Shown: positions 8,539-15,915 of the stretch, piece by piece
Position numbering within the stretch: the first letter of the stretch is position 1
Layout: every line of letters starts with the position of its first letter
NCBI GenBank assembly: GCA_949959305.1
Contig: CATLJA010000013.1
Span: 1 to 36,205 of the forward strand
Reading direction: 5' to 3'
DNA from: an uncultured Oscillibacter sp.
GTDB lineage: Bacteria > Bacillota > Clostridia > Oscillospirales > Oscillospiraceae
DNA: 36,205 bases
Program-made: the position numbers and the translations under genes
Notes under the pieces: generated by a model
The model's database searches: none
What the model saw: only the letters and a program-made list of their open reading frames with translations
What the model was told of the DNA's origin: nothing

Positions 8539-9525
8539 ATGGTCCAAATTTACGGCACTTTGGGCCCCGCCTGCTCCGATACCGGAACCCTGGCGGCGCT
8601 CCTTGAAGCCGGCATGACCGGCGTCCGGCTGAACCTCTCCCACGCGGGCCTCCCGGCGGCGGCGGAGCAGCTGGAACGCCTTCACGCCGCCGCCCGGCGC
8701 TGCGGCGCTGCGCCCCGGCTCCTCATCGACATGCAGGGCCCGGAGCTCCGGGTGGGCGTTCTCCCGGCCCCCCTGGCGCTGGAGGACGGGGCCCCGGTAC
8801 GCCTGGGGCCGGACATTCCCCTGCCTCCCGCGGCTTTGTCCCGCCTGGCCCCCGGCCAGGAGGTGCTGCTGGACGACGGCAGGCTCCTCCTCCGGGTCAT
8901 AAAGTCCCTGCCGGAGGGAGCCCTGGCCCGGGTGGAGCGGGGCGGCGTGCTCCAGAGCCGGAAAAGCGCCGCCCTTCCCGGCGTGGACATTCGCCTCCCC
9001 GCCATGACGGACAGCGACCGGGAAAACCTCCGGCTGGCAAAGGACTATGGCGTTACCGGCGTGATGCAGCCCTTCGTCCGGGGCCGGGAAGACCTGGAGG
9101 CCGTCCGGGCGGTTCTGGACCGCACGGGCGGGCAGGATATCCGGCTGTTCGCCAAGATTGAAAACCTGGAGGGCGTGGAAAAGCTGGCGGAGCTGATTCC
9201 TGCTGCGGATGAAATCGTCATCGCCCGGGGGGACCTTGGAAATTCCGGCCCCCTCTGGAAGCTCCCGGCCCTGCAAAAGCGCATCGCCGCCGCCTGCCGG
9301 GAGGCGGGACGGCCCTTTATGGTGGTGACGCAGATGCTGGCCTCCATGGAGCGAAGCCCCGTCCCCACCCGGGCGGAGGTCAGCGACATTTTCAACGCCG
9401 TGCTGGACGGCGCGGCCTCGGTGATGCTCACCGGGGAGACCGCCGTGGGGAAATACCCTGTGGAGGCTATGCGGTATCTGGCCGGCGCCGTCCGGGAGGC
9501 GGAACTCTACCTGCAAAGCCTATAA
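8539..9525 (+). CDS. Pyruvate-kinase-like protein lacking the C-terminal regulatory domain
   Basis: A 328-residue protein that follows pyruvate kinase through the catalytic barrel. It has RLNLSH at 30-35, IDMQGPELRVG at 63-73 (usually LDTKGPEIRTG), LPAMTDSDRENL, FVRG, KIEN at 206-209, ARGDLG at 229-234, TQMLASM at 264-270, PTRAEVSD and MLTGETAVGKYPVEA. The metal ligands (E208, D232), the catalytic lysine K206 and T264 are present. Normal pyruvate kinase is about 470-580 residues; here the protein stops at the end of the barrel, so the C-domain that binds allosteric effectors is absent. The inserted B domain (about 74-150) is compact, and the TK of the TKGPE motif is MQ. It is tightly coupled to mtnA (10-nt gap, SD GAGGGGG). 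Either a minimal pyruvate kinase or a repurposed PEP/pyruvate-superfamily enzyme is possible. Confidence 0.82.
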   Translation: MVQIYGTLGPACSDTGTLAALLEAGMTGVRLNLSHAGLPAAAEQLERLHAAARRCGAAPRLLIDMQGPELRVGVLPAPLALEDGAPVRLGPDIPLPPAALSRLAPGQEVLLDDGRLLLRVIKSLPEGALARVERGGVLQSRKSAALPGVDIRLPAMTDSDRENLRLAKDYGVTGVMQPFVRGREDLEAVRAVLDRTGGQDIRLFAKIENLEGVEKLAELIPAADEIVIARGDLGNSGPLWKLPALQKRIAAACREAGRPFMVVTQMLASMERSPVPTRAEVSDIFNAVLDGAASVMLTGETAVGKYPVEAMRYLAGAVREAELYLQSL

Positions 9526-9529
9526 GTCC

Positions 9530-9562
9530 AAAAAAACAGCGCCCGGCGGCCGGCCGGGCGCT
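9530..9562 (-). terminator. Terminator for the minus-strand exonuclease operon, shared convergent site
   Basis: A 10-bp stem AGCGCCCGGC at 9538-9547 with GCCGGGCGCT at 9553-9562. The A7 tract at 9530-9536 becomes the U-tract for minus-strand transcripts. Plus-strand transcripts of the pyruvate-kinase-like gene meet the same hairpin but without a T-run. Confidence 0.8.
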
Positions 9563-9566
9563 TGCG

Positions 9567-10241
9567 CTATGTCAATTCATACAGGGGCCTCCGCCGGTCA
9601 TAGGGCTGGGGGCGGTAGGTGACGGAGGAGATTTTCCGTCCCGAAACTCCGTATTTCGGATGGGACCCGAAGAGGTCGATATACCGCTCCAAATCGTCCC
9701 TTTCCTCCGCCATGGCCTCCAGCAGCAGCGCCGCCGCCCGGGCGTCGTCTATGGCCCGGTGGCTGTTCACCGCCCGGTCCTCCAAATGATAGGCGGCAAT
9801 GGCGTTCTCCAGCTTGTGGGGATAGTCCCTCCGGTCCCGGTACACCGTCAGCGCGTCCAGGAACCGGGGCTTTTTCAGCGCCTCCGCCAGGCCCCAGGGC
9901 CGGAGGAGGTAAAAGAGGAAATTCAAATCAAACTGGGCGTTGTAGGCCGCAATCAGGGGCCGCTCCGCCCCCTCCAGCAGGTCCGTAAAGGCCCGGGCCG
10001 CCTCCTCGTCCCCCACGCCCTCGGCCTCCAGACGCTCCTGGGTGATGCCGGTCAGGTCCGTGATGAAGGGGTCCAGCCGCCGCCCCTCCGGCAGGCGGAT
10101 AAAGAGGTCCATGCCCCCGGCCTCCGCCCCGTTTTCCAGGGACACCGCGCCGATTTCAATAATCCTGTCCCGGTTGAAGTCAATGCCGGTGGTCTCCGTA
10201 TCAAAGACCACCATCCGGTCAAACTCCTCCCACAGCCTCAT
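9567..10241 (-). CDS. DnaQ-like DEDDh 3'-5' exonuclease
   Basis: A 224-residue exonuclease domain protein of the DNA polymerase III epsilon/RNase T superfamily. Motif I is DTETTG at 14-19 (D14, E16), motif II is NAQFD at 101-105, and motif III is HRAIDDA at 161-167 (H161, D166), giving the full DEDDh set. The domain covers about residues 10-185 and a short basic tail follows. Nothing ties it to the replicative polymerase, and a stand-alone nuclease role is likely. The frame is open further upstream, but ATG at 10241 overlaps the stop codon of the preceding endonuclease gene in ATGA and has GGAGATGGGGG upstream, so this start is preferred. The pair is translationally coupled. Confidence 0.9.
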   Translation of the reverse strand: MRLWEEFDRMVVFDTETTGIDFNRDRIIEIGAVSLENGAEAGGMDLFIRLPEGRRLDPFITDLTGITQERLEAEGVGDEEAARAFTDLLEGAERPLIAAYNAQFDLNFLFYLLRPWGLAEALKKPRFLDALTVYRDRRDYPHKLENAIAAYHLEDRAVNSHRAIDDARAAALLLEAMAEERDDLERYIDLFGSHPKYGVSGRKISSVTYRPQPYDRRRPLYELT

Positions 10242-10951
10242 GCCCCCATCTCCTCCAGCCAGCTCTCCCCGGTGGCGTAGTCGATGGCCACGCCGGGCTG
10301 GACGTTGTAGGCGAAGACGTTGAAGCACACGCCGTCCCCCGCGTCCTCCACGGAATACGCCTCCATCTGCACTCCCCGGGCCACCAGCTCCGTCCCCACA
10401 AACACAGGCGTCACCCGGTAGAGGACGTGGTTGTCCGTCCGCCGCACATAGTCCGCCACGTCGTTTTCAAAGGGCAGCATCCCGGTGACGTTCAAATACC
10501 GGGTGCCTGTAATGAGGTTTTTCTCGTTGGCGTTCTCCCCCGCCAGCTGGAAGCCGATGAGGTGGCAGCGGTTATAGAGGTACTTCCCGTCCACGCAGTC
10601 GTACTTGGCGGAGACCCAGCCTGTGGGCTTCACGTTCCCGATGCTCTCCCGCTCCTCCGTGGGCATCAGCTCCGGGCAGATATTCGCGTAGGCCGCGCCG
10701 CAGCGGCCCAGATAGTCCAGCTCGCTGTAATGCTCGAACGCCTCCAGGGTCATCTCCTCTTTCGTAAAGCCCGGCTGGTTGTCCTCCAGCTCCACGTAAG
10801 CCGCGCCGCGCCACTCCGGAATATCCTCCAGGGACACCGGCTCCGGCCGCAGATACCACTGGACCGCCGCCGCGGCCACGCACAGAATCAGCAGCGCCGC
10901 CGCCTGCTTCGGCGTCAGCCGCTGTTTTGTCCTTCCCCTCCGCTTCGCCAT
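10238..10951 (-). CDS. Membrane-anchored DNA/RNA non-specific endonuclease
   Basis: A 237-residue protein with a basic N-terminus (MAKRRGRTKQR), one hydrophobic anchor at about 18-34 and an outside nuclease domain. The domain carries YNRCHLIGFQLAGENANEKN from residue 126, with the metal-site histidine H130, the asparagine near 145, TGTRYLNVTGMLPFE and the conserved E162. This is the beta-beta-alpha NUC fold as found in Firmicute versions, which have NR.H in place of DRGH. It would cut extracellular or incoming DNA or RNA at the cell surface. ATG at 10951 has CAAGGAGGG 6 nt upstream; longer open frames run through the promoter and are discounted. Its stop overlaps the start of a DEDDh exonuclease gene. 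Confidence 0.9.
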   Translation of the reverse strand: MAKRRGRTKQRLTPKQAAALLILCVAAAAVQWYLRPEPVSLEDIPEWRGAAYVELEDNQPGFTKEEMTLEAFEHYSELDYLGRCGAAYANICPELMPTEERESIGNVKPTGWVSAKYDCVDGKYLYNRCHLIGFQLAGENANEKNLITGTRYLNVTGMLPFENDVADYVRRTDNHVLYRVTPVFVGTELVARGVQMEAYSVEDAGDGVCFNVFAYNVQPGVAIDYATGESWLEEMGA

Positions 10952-10988
10952 ATCCGCCCTCCTTGAACCGCAAAATTTCGACACTCCA

Positions 10989-11017
10989 AATATAACATCT
11001 TCCGCCAGCTTTTTCAA
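10989..11017 (-). promoter_or_regulatory. Promoter for the endonuclease-exonuclease pair
   Basis: Read on the minus strand: TTGAAA (plus positions 11012-11017), a 17-nt spacer and TATATT (10989-10994), 38 nt before the endonuclease ATG. The plus-strand gene pdaA starts 65 nt away in the opposite direction. Confidence 0.82.
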
Positions 11018-11081
11018 CCGATAATCCATTCGCCGCCGGATATGCTGAATGGTGACAACATTCAACAAACCGGAGGTGCCT

Positions 11082-11888
11082 ATGCTCCAGCGTATGCGAA
11101 ACTTTGCCCTGCTCATGCTCCCCCTTTTCTTTCTGGCGGGGATGCTTTATCTCCAGGGGAAATCCCTCCCCGCCGCCGCCCCGGCCGTCATCCCGGCCTC
11201 CGCCGACAACTGGGGCCTCTCCTTCCCCAACGAGGGCCAGTCCCCCACCGGCAACGCCAGTGTGGAGGACCTGGCCCAGTACGATGCCTGGTTCCTGGGG
11301 GACACGTCCCGGAAGGTCATCTACCTGACCTTCGACTGCGGCTATGAAAACGGCTATACGGAGAAGATTCTGGACGCCCTGAAAAAGCACAACGCCCCGG
11401 CGGCCTTCTTCGTGGTGGGCAGCATGATTGAAACCGCCCCGGACATTATCCGCCGCATGGCGGAGGAGGGCCACATCGTGGGCAACCACACCTTCCACCA
11501 CCCGGACATGTCCGCCATCTCGGACCAGGCGGCCTTCCAAAAGGAGCTGGACAGCCTGGCGGCCCTCTACCAGGAGACCACCGGACAGGAGCTTCCCCGC
11601 TTCTACCGCCCGCCCCAGGGCAAGTACAGCCAGGAAAACCTGAAGCAGGCCCAGGCCCTGGGCTATAAGACCGTGTTCTGGAGCCTTGCCTACGTGGACT
11701 GGTACACGGACAACCAGCCCACGGCGGAGCAGGCCTACGCCAAGCTCCTCCCCCGCATCCACGACGGGGCCATCGTCCTGCTTCACTCCACGTCCCAAAC
11801 CAACGCGGACATTCTGGACGAGCTTCTGACCAAATGGGAGGACATGGGCTACCGCTTCGCCTCCCTGGAGGAGCTGCCGGAAATTTGA
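11082..11888 (+). CDS. pdaA: Delta-lactam-biosynthetic peptidoglycan de-N-acetylase (spore cortex)
   Basis: A 268-residue polysaccharide deacetylase with a hydrophobic N-terminal signal or anchor (about 7-25) and a NodB domain from about residue 78. The motifs are TFDCGYENGY from 83, NHTFHHPD at 135-142 (metal histidines H136 and H140), YRPPQGKYS from 175, FWSLAYVDW at 199-207 and LLHSTS at 233-238. TFD.GYENGY and SLA.VDW are specific to the PdaA group, which removes the acetyl group from N-acetylmuramic acid so that muramic delta-lactam can form in spore cortex. This points to a spore-forming host. ATG at 11082 is preferred for GGAGGT at 11072-11077, although the 4-nt spacing is short; ATG at 11094 is the alternative. 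No clear sigma-A promoter was found. A sporulation sigma factor would be expected from the family's role. Confidence 0.92.
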   Translation: MLQRMRNFALLMLPLFFLAGMLYLQGKSLPAAAPAVIPASADNWGLSFPNEGQSPTGNASVEDLAQYDAWFLGDTSRKVIYLTFDCGYENGYTEKILDALKKHNAPAAFFVVGSMIETAPDIIRRMAEEGHIVGNHTFHHPDMSAISDQAAFQKELDSLAALYQETTGQELPRFYRPPQGKYSQENLKQAQALGYKTVFWSLAYVDWYTDNQPTAEQAYAKLLPRIHDGAIVLLHSTSQTNADILDELLTKWEDMGYRFASLEELPEI

Positions 11889-11895
11889 ATCCCTC

Positions 11896-11924
11896 TTGCA
11901 GCTTTGGAAAAAGTGGTATATAAT
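11896..11924 (+). promoter_or_regulatory. Promoter for the beta-helix transferase gene
   Basis: TTGCAG at 11896-11901, a 17-nt spacer and a perfect TATAAT at 11919-11924. It begins 8 nt after the pdaA stop codon, so the next gene is transcribed independently. Confidence 0.85.
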
Positions 11925-11970
11925 AGCGCCAAAAGACCGCCTTCCCGGCGGCAAAAACAGGAGGCGCGTT

Positions 11971-12633
11971 ATGAATCTGACCACTGCGGCCCTGCTGGAC
12001 CTCTCCCACACCCTGGCGGGGGACTACCTCGCCCAATTCCAATACCCCTGGGAGGCTCTGGACGGCATCAAGGACCTGATTTTAAGCCTGGGCCCCGCCC
12101 TGGACCCGGCGGAATATGAGGAGCGGTCCCCCCAGGTCTGGGTCCACAGGACCGCCTCGGTGGCCCCCACGGCCTTCCTGGGCGCACCCTGCATCATCGG
12201 GCCGGACGCCGAGGTCCGCCACTGCGCCTTTGTCCGGGGCTCCGCCCTGGTGGGCGCGGGGTGCGTGGTGGGCAACTCCGTGGAGCTGAAAAACGTGATT
12301 CTGTTTGACAGCGTCCAGACCCCCCACTACAACTACGTGGGGGACTCCATCCTGGGCTACAAGAGCCACATGGGCGCGGGGTCCATCACCTCCAACGTCA
12401 AGTCCGACAAGACCCTGGTGACGGTCCGGGACGGGAAGGAGCGCCTGGAGACGGGCCGGAAGAAATTCGGCGCGATTCTGGGGGACCACGTGGAGGTGGG
12501 CTGCAACAGCGTGCTGAACCCCGGCTCCGTCATCGGGCGGAACGCCAGCGTTTACCCCCTGTCCTCCGTCCGGGGGGCCGTCCCGCCGGACAGCATCTTC
12601 AAAGGCCCCGGAAGCATCGTCCGCCGGGACTGA
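11971..12633 (+). CDS. Left-handed beta-helix (hexapeptide-repeat) nucleotidyl/acyltransferase-like protein
   Basis: A 220-residue protein. A helical N-terminal part (about 1-55) is followed by a left-handed beta-helix of hexapeptide repeats from about residue 60 (ASVAPTAFLG, PCIIGPDAEV, SALVGAGCVVGNSVEL). It ends in turns near VEVGCNSVLNPGSVIGRNASV. The loop HYNYVGDSILGYKSHMGAGS matches the GlmU C-terminal region, where HYNYVG-like and G.GS segments bind substrate and CoA. No N-terminal pyrophosphorylase domain is present. Related clostridial proteins are often labelled UDP-N-acetylglucosamine pyrophosphorylase, but the visible part fits an acyltransferase or sugar-nucleotide binding role better. 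Start chosen on AGGAGG 6-7 nt upstream of ATG; the open frame upstream overlaps the promoter. Confidence 0.8.
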   Translation: MNLTTAALLDLSHTLAGDYLAQFQYPWEALDGIKDLILSLGPALDPAEYEERSPQVWVHRTASVAPTAFLGAPCIIGPDAEVRHCAFVRGSALVGAGCVVGNSVELKNVILFDSVQTPHYNYVGDSILGYKSHMGAGSITSNVKSDKTLVTVRDGKERLETGRKKFGAILGDHVEVGCNSVLNPGSVIGRNASVYPLSSVRGAVPPDSIFKGPGSIVRRD

Positions 12634-12640
12634 AATTCAT

Positions 12641-12684
12641 AAAAGGCCCGGCATGGGGAAAGCTCCCTGTGCCGGGCCTTTTTT
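12641..12684 (+). terminator. Rho-independent terminator
   Basis: The stem AAAAGGCCCGGCA at 12641-12653 pairs with TGCCGGGCCTTTT from 12670 and runs into a T6 tract. It ends 11 nt before the copper promoter and insulates the next operon. Confidence 0.9.
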
Positions 12685-12694
12685 AAATTAGGGC

Positions 12695-12723
12695 TTGACA
12701 AATACCCCTCCGGGGTATATTAT
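12695..12723 (+). promoter_or_regulatory. Copper-responsive promoter of csoR-copA
   Basis: A perfect -35 TTGACA at 12695-12700, a 17-nt spacer and TATTAT at 12718-12723. A CsoR-type palindrome fills the spacer, so bound repressor would block polymerase. Confidence 0.88.
12702..12718 (+). promoter_or_regulatory. CsoR operator 1 (in the promoter spacer)
   Basis: ATACCCCTCCGGGGTAT is a perfect inverted repeat apart from its centre. It matches the G/C-tract operators, flanked by TA, known for CsoR proteins. Confidence 0.85.
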
Positions 12724-12735
12724 CAGAATATCAAA

Positions 12736-12752
12736 ATACCCTATAGGGGTAT
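12736..12752 (+). promoter_or_regulatory. CsoR operator 2 (downstream of the -10 box)
   Basis: ATACCCTATAGGGGTAT is a second copy of the same palindrome, 34 nt (about three helical turns) after operator 1 and in the early transcribed region. It has one mismatch in the arms. Confidence 0.85.
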
Positions 12753-12774
12753 TGCTGCCAGGGAGGCGTCCGTC

Positions 12775-13071
12775 ATGGAGAGCTGCGGCTGTCACAAAAC
12801 CAAAGAGCGCTCCGGCGAGGAGTACAAGCGCCTCGTCAACCGGCTGAACCGGGTGGAGGGCCAAATCCGGGGCATCCGGGGCATGCTGGAGCGCAGCGCC
12901 TACTGTCCCGACATCCTCTCCCAGGTGGCCGCCGCCAACGCGGCGCTGAACGCCTTTGCCAAGGAGCTCCTCTCCGAGCATATCCGCACCTGCGTCACCC
13001 GGGACGTCCGGGAGGGAAAGGACGAGACGGTGGAGGAGCTGCTGCGCACCCTGCAAAAGCTCATGAAATGA
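12775..13071 (+). CDS. csoR: Copper-sensing transcriptional repressor CsoR
   Basis: A 98-residue all-helical repressor of the CsoR/RcnR family. The Cu(I) ligand set is complete and correctly spaced: C44, H69 and C73 (AYC...EHIRTC). The DNA-contact helix [17 protein letters not shown] (23-39) is also present. An extra C.CH at the N-terminus (C4, C6, H7) may add metal affinity. Apo-protein would hold the two operators just upstream, and Cu(I) would release it, so it represses itself and copA. The ribosome site AGGGAGG lies 8 nt before ATG. The next gene follows closely, so the two form one operon. Confidence 0.95.
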   Translation: MESCGCHKTKERSGEEYKRLVNRLNRVEGQIRGIRGMLERSAYCPDILSQVAAANAALNAFAKELLSEHIRTCVTRDVREGKDETVEELLRTLQKLMK

Positions 13072-13108
13072 CATGGGCAATATATCTGCTGAACAGGAGC
13101 ATTCGTTT

Positions 13109-15634
13109 ATGGAACAATACAACGTCACCGGCATGAGCTGCGCCGCCTGCTCCGCCCGGGTGGAAAAGGCCGTGGGCAGGGTGCCGGGAGTCACCTCCTG
13201 CTCCGTCAGCCTCCTGACCAACTCCATGGGCGTGGAGGGCAGCGCCCCGGCGGAGGAAATCATCGCCGCCGTGGAGAGCGCGGGCTACGGCGCGTCCAGA
13301 AAGGGCGCGGAGAGGACCGCCGCCGGAACCGCCGCCGCCAGCCCGGAGGAAGCCTTGGCGGACCGCGAGACCCCGCTTTTGAAAAGGCGGCTGTATTCCT
13401 CCCTGGCCTTTCTGACAGTCCTCATGTACTTTTCCATGGGCCATATGATGTGGAACTGGCCCGTCCCGGCCTTCTTCCAGGGAAACCACGTGGCCATGGG
13501 CCTTCTTCAGCTTCTCCTCGCCGCGGCCGTCATGGTCATCAACCAGAAATTCTTCATCAGCGGCTTCAAGAGCCTCTGGCACAAGGCTCCGAACATGGAC
13601 ACCCTGGTGGCCCTGGGGGCCTCGGCGGCCTTTGTCTACAGCACCTACGCCCTTTTCGCGCAGACCAGCGCCCAGGTTCGGGGGGATATGGGCGCGGTGA
13701 TGGACTGCATGATGGAGTTTTACTTCGAGTCCGCCGCCATGATTCTAACCCTCATTACCGTGGGCAAGATGCTGGAGGCCCGGTCCAAGGGCCGGACCAC
13801 CGACGCGCTGAAAAGCCTCATGAAGCTGGCCCCCAAGACCGCCGTGCTGGAGCGGGACGGCCGGGAGACGGCGGTCCCCATTGAGCAGGTCCAGAAGGAC
13901 GACGTGTTCCTGGTCCGCCCCGGGGAGAACATCCCGGTGGACGGCGTGGTCATAGAGGGCTCCAGCGCCGTCAACGAGTCCGCCCTCACCGGAGAGAGCA
14001 TCCCCGTGGACAAAGCCCCCGGCGACGGCGTGTCCGCCGCCACGGTGAACCAGTCCGGCTTCCTCAAGTGCCGGGCCACCCGGGTGGGAGAGGACACGAC
14101 CCTGTCCCAAATCATCCAGATGGTCAGCGACGCGGCGGCCACCAAGGCCCCCATCGCGAAAATCGCCGACAAGGTCTCCGGCGTGTTCGTCCCGGCGGTC
14201 ATTTCCATCGCCGCAATCACCACCGCCGTGTGGCTGCTGCTGGGACAAAGCGCGGGCTTCGCCCTGGCGCGGGGCATCTCCGTGCTGGTAATTTCCTGCC
14301 CCTGCGCCCTGGGCCTCGCCACTCCCGTCGCCATTATGGTGGGCAGCGGCATGGGCGCGAAAAACGGCATCCTGTTCAAAACCGCCGCCTCCCTGGAGAC
14401 GGCGGGCCGGACGGAAATCGTGGCCCTGGACAAGACGGGCACCATCACCCGGGGCGAGCCCAGGGTGACGGACGTCCTCCCGGCCCAGGGGCTCAGCGAG
14501 ACGGAGCTGCTCCGCCTGGCGCGGGCCCTGGAGCAAAAAAGCGAGCATCCCCTGGCCCGGGCCATTCTCCAAAAGGCAGAAGAAGAGCAAATCCCGGCGG
14601 AGGAGGTCACGGACTTCCAGGCCCTGCCGGGGAACGGCCTTACCGCCCGCCTGGGCGGAGCCGCCCTCAGCGGCGGAAGCCTGACCTTTATCAGCGGCCA
14701 GGCCGCGGTGCCCCGGGACCTCCAGGAAAAGGCCGAGGCCCTGGCGGAGCAGGGGAAAACCCCGCTGCTTTTCAGCCAGGACGGGGAGCTGCTGGGCGTT
14801 ATCGCCGTGGCGGACGTTATCAAGGAAGACAGCCCTCAGGCGGTGCGGGAGCTGCAAAATATGGGTATCCGCGTGGTCATGCTCACCGGAGACAACCAGC
14901 GGACCGCCGGGGCCATCGGAAAACAGGCCGGGGTGGACGAGGTCATCGCCGGGGTCCTGCCCGACGGCAAGGAGAGCGTTATCCGCAATCTCCGGGAGCA
15001 GGGAAAAGTCGCCATGGTGGGCGACGGCGTCAACGACGCGCCGGCCCTGACCCGGGCGGATATTGGCGTGGCCATCGGCGCGGGAGCGGACGTGGCCATC
15101 GACGCGGCGGACGTGGTGCTGATGAAAAGCCGCCTCTCCGACGTGCCCGCTGCCATCCGGCTCAGCCGGGCCACCCTGCGGAACATCCATCAGAACCTGT
15201 TCTGGGCCTTTTTCTATAACACCATCGGCATCCCCCTGGCGGCGGGGCTGTTCATCCCCTTCGGCCTGACGCTGAACCCCATGTTCGGCGCGGCGGCCAT
15301 GAGCCTCTCCAGCTTCTGCGTGGTTTCCAACGCCCTGCGGCTGAACCTGTTCGACCTGCGGGACGCGAAGAAAGACAAACCCATCAAGACAAGACACGCC
15401 AAACATTCCGAGGAGGTAACGACAATGGAAAAGACCATGAAAATCGAGGGCATGATGTGCGGGCACTGCGAGGCCCGGGTAAAGAAGGCACTGGAGGCCC
15501 TGCCGGAGGTCAGCGCCGCCAGCGTCAGCCACGAAAGCGGCACGGCGGTGGTCACTCTCTCCGCACAGCTGCCGGATGAGGCCCTGAAAAAGGCCGTGGA
15601 GGACCAGGACTACAAGGTGCTGGGCATTCAGTAA
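13109..15634 (+). CDS. copA: Copper-exporting P1B-type ATPase with N- and C-terminal metal-binding domains
   Basis: An 841-residue copper pump. It has an N-terminal HMA domain (GMSCAAC at 8-14), eight membrane helices with the transport motif CPC at 397-399 ([10 protein letters not shown]), the TGES actuator motif, the phosphorylation site DKTGT at 441-445, the HP dipeptide of the nucleotide domain and [10 protein letters not shown]. After the last helix a charged linker leads to a second HMA domain at 773-841 (GMMCGHC). It exports Cu(I) from the cytoplasm using ATP. ATG at 13109 is preferred because AGGAG at 13095-13099 sits 9 nt upstream; an in-frame ATG at 13073, 1 nt after csoR, would add 12 residues but has no good site. 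The C-terminal domain resembles the chaperone CopZ and has its own internal start signals. Confidence 0.95.
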   Translation: MEQYNVTGMSCAACSARVEKAVGRVPGVTSCSVSLLTNSMGVEGSAPAEEIIAAVESAGYGASRKGAERTAAGTAAASPEEALADRETPLLKRRLYSSLAFLTVLMYFSMGHMMWNWPVPAFFQGNHVAMGLLQLLLAAAVMVINQKFFISGFKSLWHKAPNMDTLVALGASAAFVYSTYALFAQTSAQVRGDMGAVMDCMMEFYFESAAMILTLITVGKMLEARSKGRTTDALKSLMKLAPKTAVLERDGRETAVPIEQVQKDDVFLVRPGENIPVDGVVIEGSSAVNESALTGESIPVDKAPGDGVSAATVNQSGFLKCRATRVGEDTTLSQIIQMVSDAAATKAPIAKIADKVSGVFVPAVISIAAITTAVWLLLGQSAGFALARGISVLVISCPCALGLATPVAIMVGSGMGAKNGILFKTAASLETAGRTEIVALDKTGTITRGEPRVTDVLPAQGLSETELLRLARALEQKSEHPLARAILQKAEEEQIPAEEVTDFQALPGNGLTARLGGAALSGGSLTFISGQAAVPRDLQEKAEALAEQGKTPLLFSQDGELLGVIAVADVIKEDSPQAVRELQNMGIRVVMLTGDNQRTAGAIGKQAGVDEVIAGVLPDGKESVIRNLREQGKVAMVGDGVNDAPALTRADIGVAIGAGADVAIDAADVVLMKSRLSDVPAAIRLSRATLRNIHQNLFWAFFYNTIGIPLAAGLFIPFGLTLNPMFGAAAMSLSSFCVVSNALRLNLFDLRDAKKDKPIKTRHAKHSEEVTTMEKTMKIEGMMCGHCEARVKKALEALPEVSAASVSHESGTAVVTLSAQLPDEALKKAVEDQDYKVLGIQ
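15425..15634 (+). other. Possible internal translation start producing free CopZ-like chaperone
   Basis: Inside copA and in the same frame, GAGGAGGT at 15410-15417 stands 7 nt before ATG at 15425. From there 69 codons encode a complete HMA domain (MEKTMKIEG, then MMCGHC) of the length of free CopZ. Ribosomes could make both the fusion and a separate chaperone. The signals are plain; use in the cell is inference. Fusion of an ancestral copA-copZ operon by loss of a stop codon would explain both the linker and the retained ribosome site. Confidence 0.45.
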
Positions 15635-15635
15635 G

Positions 15636-15669
15636 AAAAAGCGGACCGCCTCCCGGCGGTCCGCTCTTT
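15636..15669 (+). terminator. Bidirectional terminator between copA and the minus-strand MISAA genes
   Basis: A perfect 11-bp stem AGCGGACCGCC at 15640-15650 with GGCGGTCCGCT at 15655-15665. The A5 run before it gives a U-tract on the minus strand; the plus-strand tail CTTTC is weaker. Confidence 0.82.
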
Positions 15670-15678
15670 CATGGGCGT

Positions 15679-15915
15679 TCAGAAAGTAAATTTTCCGCAG
15701 TCTTCCTCCTGGCCTTTTCTCTGTTTTCCGGCCAGCTTGTCTGACATTCCGCCCCGCTTTATCTTGTCCACGTCCCGCTCACAGGACTTGGCCTGCTCTT
15801 TCCGAAGCTCCTCCATGAAGCCCGACAAAAGAGCCTGATGCCCCATTCCGGTATAGGAAGGAGCGCGGGGAGCTCTCGGCCCTCCGCATCCAAAGGCATT
15901 TGCCGCTGAAATCAT
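15679..15915 (-). CDS. Small hypothetical protein with MISAA N-terminus
   Basis: A 78-residue protein that I do not recognise. It begins MISAANAFGCGG, has a proline-rich stretch (PRAPRAPSYTG), then a charged, probably helical half (FMEELRKEQAKSCERDVDKIKRG) and ends in a basic and acidic tail. There is no signal peptide or membrane segment. AAAGGAAGG 8 nt before ATG supports expression, and a bidirectional terminator follows its stop. The upstream neighbour on the same strand begins with the same residues MISAA and the same 16 bases, so the two are related at least at their starts and are probably co-transcribed. G+C is lower than in copA next door. Confidence 0.6.
   Translation of the reverse strand: MISAANAFGCGGPRAPRAPSYTGMGHQALLSGFMEELRKEQAKSCERDVDKIKRGGMSDKLAGKQRKGQEEDCGKFTF

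Noticed and set aside
13073..13108. An earlier ATG for copA at 13073
   Set aside because: It would begin 1 nt after csoR, but no ribosome site precedes it, whereas ATG at 13109 has AGGAG at good spacing. Coupled initiation cannot be fully excluded.
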